From Gammaproteobacteria bacterium (GTDB lineage: Bacteria > Pseudomonadota > Gammaproteobacteria > GRL18): DNA of 5,800 nt. Position numbers and translations under genes: made by a program. The notes beneath the pieces were generated by a model that did no database searches, was not told the origin of the DNA, and saw only the letters and a program-made list of their open reading frames with translations. This document shows, one piece after another, positions 4,737 through 5,800 of this stretch; positions within the stretch are counted from its first letter, which is position 1; the number at the start of each line of letters is the position of its first letter. Location: contig WTAX01000483.1 in NCBI GenBank assembly GCA_013139395.1, positions 1 through 5,800 on the forward strand, given 5' to 3'.

Positions 4737-5128
4737 AAAAATATGATTTTATGCTTCAGATCTGGTAAAAGAGAATGAAAAAATCAGAAGAAGTGAGTCA
4801 AAGGACTGAAAATAAGCTGTTTTGTTGATAACAGTTTTATCCTTAATAACTGCTTTTGCCCTGGATTCTAATCAGGATTAAATAAATTAATTGCTCCTAA
4901 GGGACGAAAGTGAATTACTGCTTTTCTATTTGATGAATAGCCTGATAATAATTACTTGAATAACGGCTAAGTACAAAGACCGACCGTTGTATGATAATTT
5001 AGATTTTTACTGACTGAAAAAACTCAGTTATTTATTTACCATGTCGGTTCTGACCGAGGCTGTGTGAAAACTCTACAGTGAAAAAATACCTCAAGCTAGG
5101 AAAGTAGAATTTTTTCTAGTAATTTTGC
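4737..5128. other. AT-rich intergenic stretch
   Basis: No coding frame is supported. Visible structure is limited to small palindromes: ACTGA-AAAAAC-TCAGT near 5013-5030 and TCGGT-TCTG-ACCGA at 5044-5057. Directly after the second, GAGGCTGTGTGAAAACTC resembles the ends of some insertion sequences, but no transposase accompanies it. Confidence 0.4.
5044..5057. other. Short perfect hairpin TCGGT-TCTG-ACCGA
   Basis: Five perfect base pairs enclose a 4-base loop. The related GACCGACCG lies about 70 bp upstream (from 4979). No T-run follows, so it is not a typical terminator; its role is unknown. Confidence 0.3.
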
Positions 5129-5308
5129 ATGAATCCTGTCCAGAAACTGATGATCACATTTAATTGCGTGTTAGCGACGGTGGTTGCATTGACCTATACT
5201 GAACTTTTGCAGCTTTATGTAAAAGATTTCAATCCATTATTAGGAGATAATCCCAAATTAAAAGAACATATAACTGCCATTGCCTTAGAACACCTGTCTT
5301 CGGAATAA
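5129..5308 (+). CDS. Possible small membrane protein, or the start of a frameshifted one
   Basis: A 59-codon frame runs from ATG 5129 to TAA 5306-5308. It begins with MNPVQKLM, has one likely membrane helix (about residues 8-27, ITFNCVLATVVALTY inside it), and then a charged part, YVKDFNPLLGDNPKLKEHIT (30-49). The base pattern reads like coding DNA, but no ribosome binding site precedes it. Shortly before the stop, another frame opens as VFGIISLMIPIIALQITERL and remains open to a TAG near 5424, so this may be a longer membrane protein broken by one frameshift. I do not recognise the family. Confidence 0.33.
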   Translation: MNPVQKLMITFNCVLATVVALTYTELLQLYVKDFNPLLGDNPKLKEHITAIALEHLSSE

Positions 5309-5800
5309 TTTCTTTAATGATTCCAATTATCGCTTTACAGATTACAGAGCGGCTGCTATTTTTCATAAATTGTATTCCTCACTTTACAAATTCGTCAGGC
5401 CGCACTACTTATAGCAATGTACTTTAGATATAATCTAATAAATGGCAATTTATATTTTCTTTAAGGTTCCATAATAACACGGCTCAATTTATCTGATATT
5501 CTCAAGGATTTGCATATGAAATTATTTACTTTTATCACTCTGACATGCACAAAAAACAAGACACCCAGCACTTAGATATAGAATTCAAACAGCCACAGGC
5601 TATAATAATACCAATTTCATTGGATATTAAAATAAATCCGATGATTTTTTAAAAAAAGAAAAAAATGATTTCGCTTTCAGGATAAAAACAGAATTTTAGG
5701 CAGGAGGCATTCTACAGATTGACTGCATACAGATAAGTGGTTGGTTTTATCAGACAGGAATGGGGTCAGTGGAGCGAAACAAACGCCGACATAATGACAC
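5309..5800. other. AT-rich stretch without a supported gene
   Basis: Apart from the possible frameshifted continuation up to about 5424, nothing coding is supported. AATGGGGTCAG at 5758-5768 is the inverse of the core of the 2938-2983 duplication. From about 5745 to the right edge the composition becomes GC-richer again, which may mark the beginning of another element outside the window. Confidence 0.4.

Noticed and set aside
4860..4912. Intrinsic terminator around CCCTGG...AAGGGA
   Set aside because: The arms are short, far apart and not followed by a T-run.
5750..5800. End of a gene entering from the right on the minus strand
   Set aside because: Only 16 codons (ending RSTDPIPV) are visible, with no recognisable family; too short to support.

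Overview
The window looks like an AT-rich gammaproteobacterial chromosome segment in an accessory region. By eye the DNA is roughly one-third G+C, except for one clearly GC-richer block at about 2984-4629. The gammaproteobacterial assignment rests on a DUF3087-type membrane protein, an ArsR-family regulator whose two cysteines are spaced as in sulfide and redox sensors, an IS6-type transposase tail, and the 3' half of a tRNA-Val(GAC) close to the gammaproteobacterial form. The species cannot be named from the sequence alone.

Layout. (1) Positions 1-421 are the end of an integrated element. A tyrosine recombinase (arm-binding domain only) starts at 192 and runs off the left edge on the minus strand. 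It has a good sigma70-type promoter, and its leader holds repeated GGGGTAAAA/TTTTACCC motifs. About 180 bp beyond the integrase start lies the 3' half of tRNA-Val(GAC), from the anticodon loop to CCA, without its 5' half. This is what an anticodon-loop attachment site leaves behind, so the element probably lies to the left and older flanking DNA to the right. (2) Positions 422-1023 hold no intact gene, only short repeats and a possible decayed chemoreceptor-like fragment. (3) Positions 1024-1542 carry the DUF3087 membrane protein. (4) On the minus strand, 1580-1801 is a small unknown ORF, and 1851-2198 is the ArsR/SmtB regulator with Cys46 and Cys112, 66 residues apart as in SqrR, BigR and HlyU. 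It is preceded by about 100 bp of repeated AT-rich motifs that are candidate operators. (5) Immediately beyond those repeats, 2390-2548 is an internally deleted IS6-family element: left terminus joined to the last 43 codons of the transposase. It may have removed a divergent target gene. (6) Positions 2549-2937 are non-coding with small repeats and hairpins, followed by a perfect 23-bp tandem duplication at 2938-2983. (7) Positions 3091-4629, minus strand, encode a secreted seven-repeat SBBP-type beta-propeller in the GC-richer block, probably acquired. (8) Positions 4737-5800 are gene-poor and AT-rich, with one possible 59-aa ORF that may be the start of a frameshifted membrane protein, and an inverted copy of the CTGACCCCATT core near the right edge.

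The genes do not form one pathway. The window reads as an integration and recombination zone: an integrase/tRNA junction, a degraded insertion sequence, tandem duplications and a compositionally foreign surface-protein gene around a few resident genes. The points most worth following are the thiol-sensor regulator with its unusual repeat-rich control region and the propeller gene, whose circular blade closure suggests a complete fold despite an odd C-terminus. I saw no CRISPR array, rRNA, or obvious new defence system.
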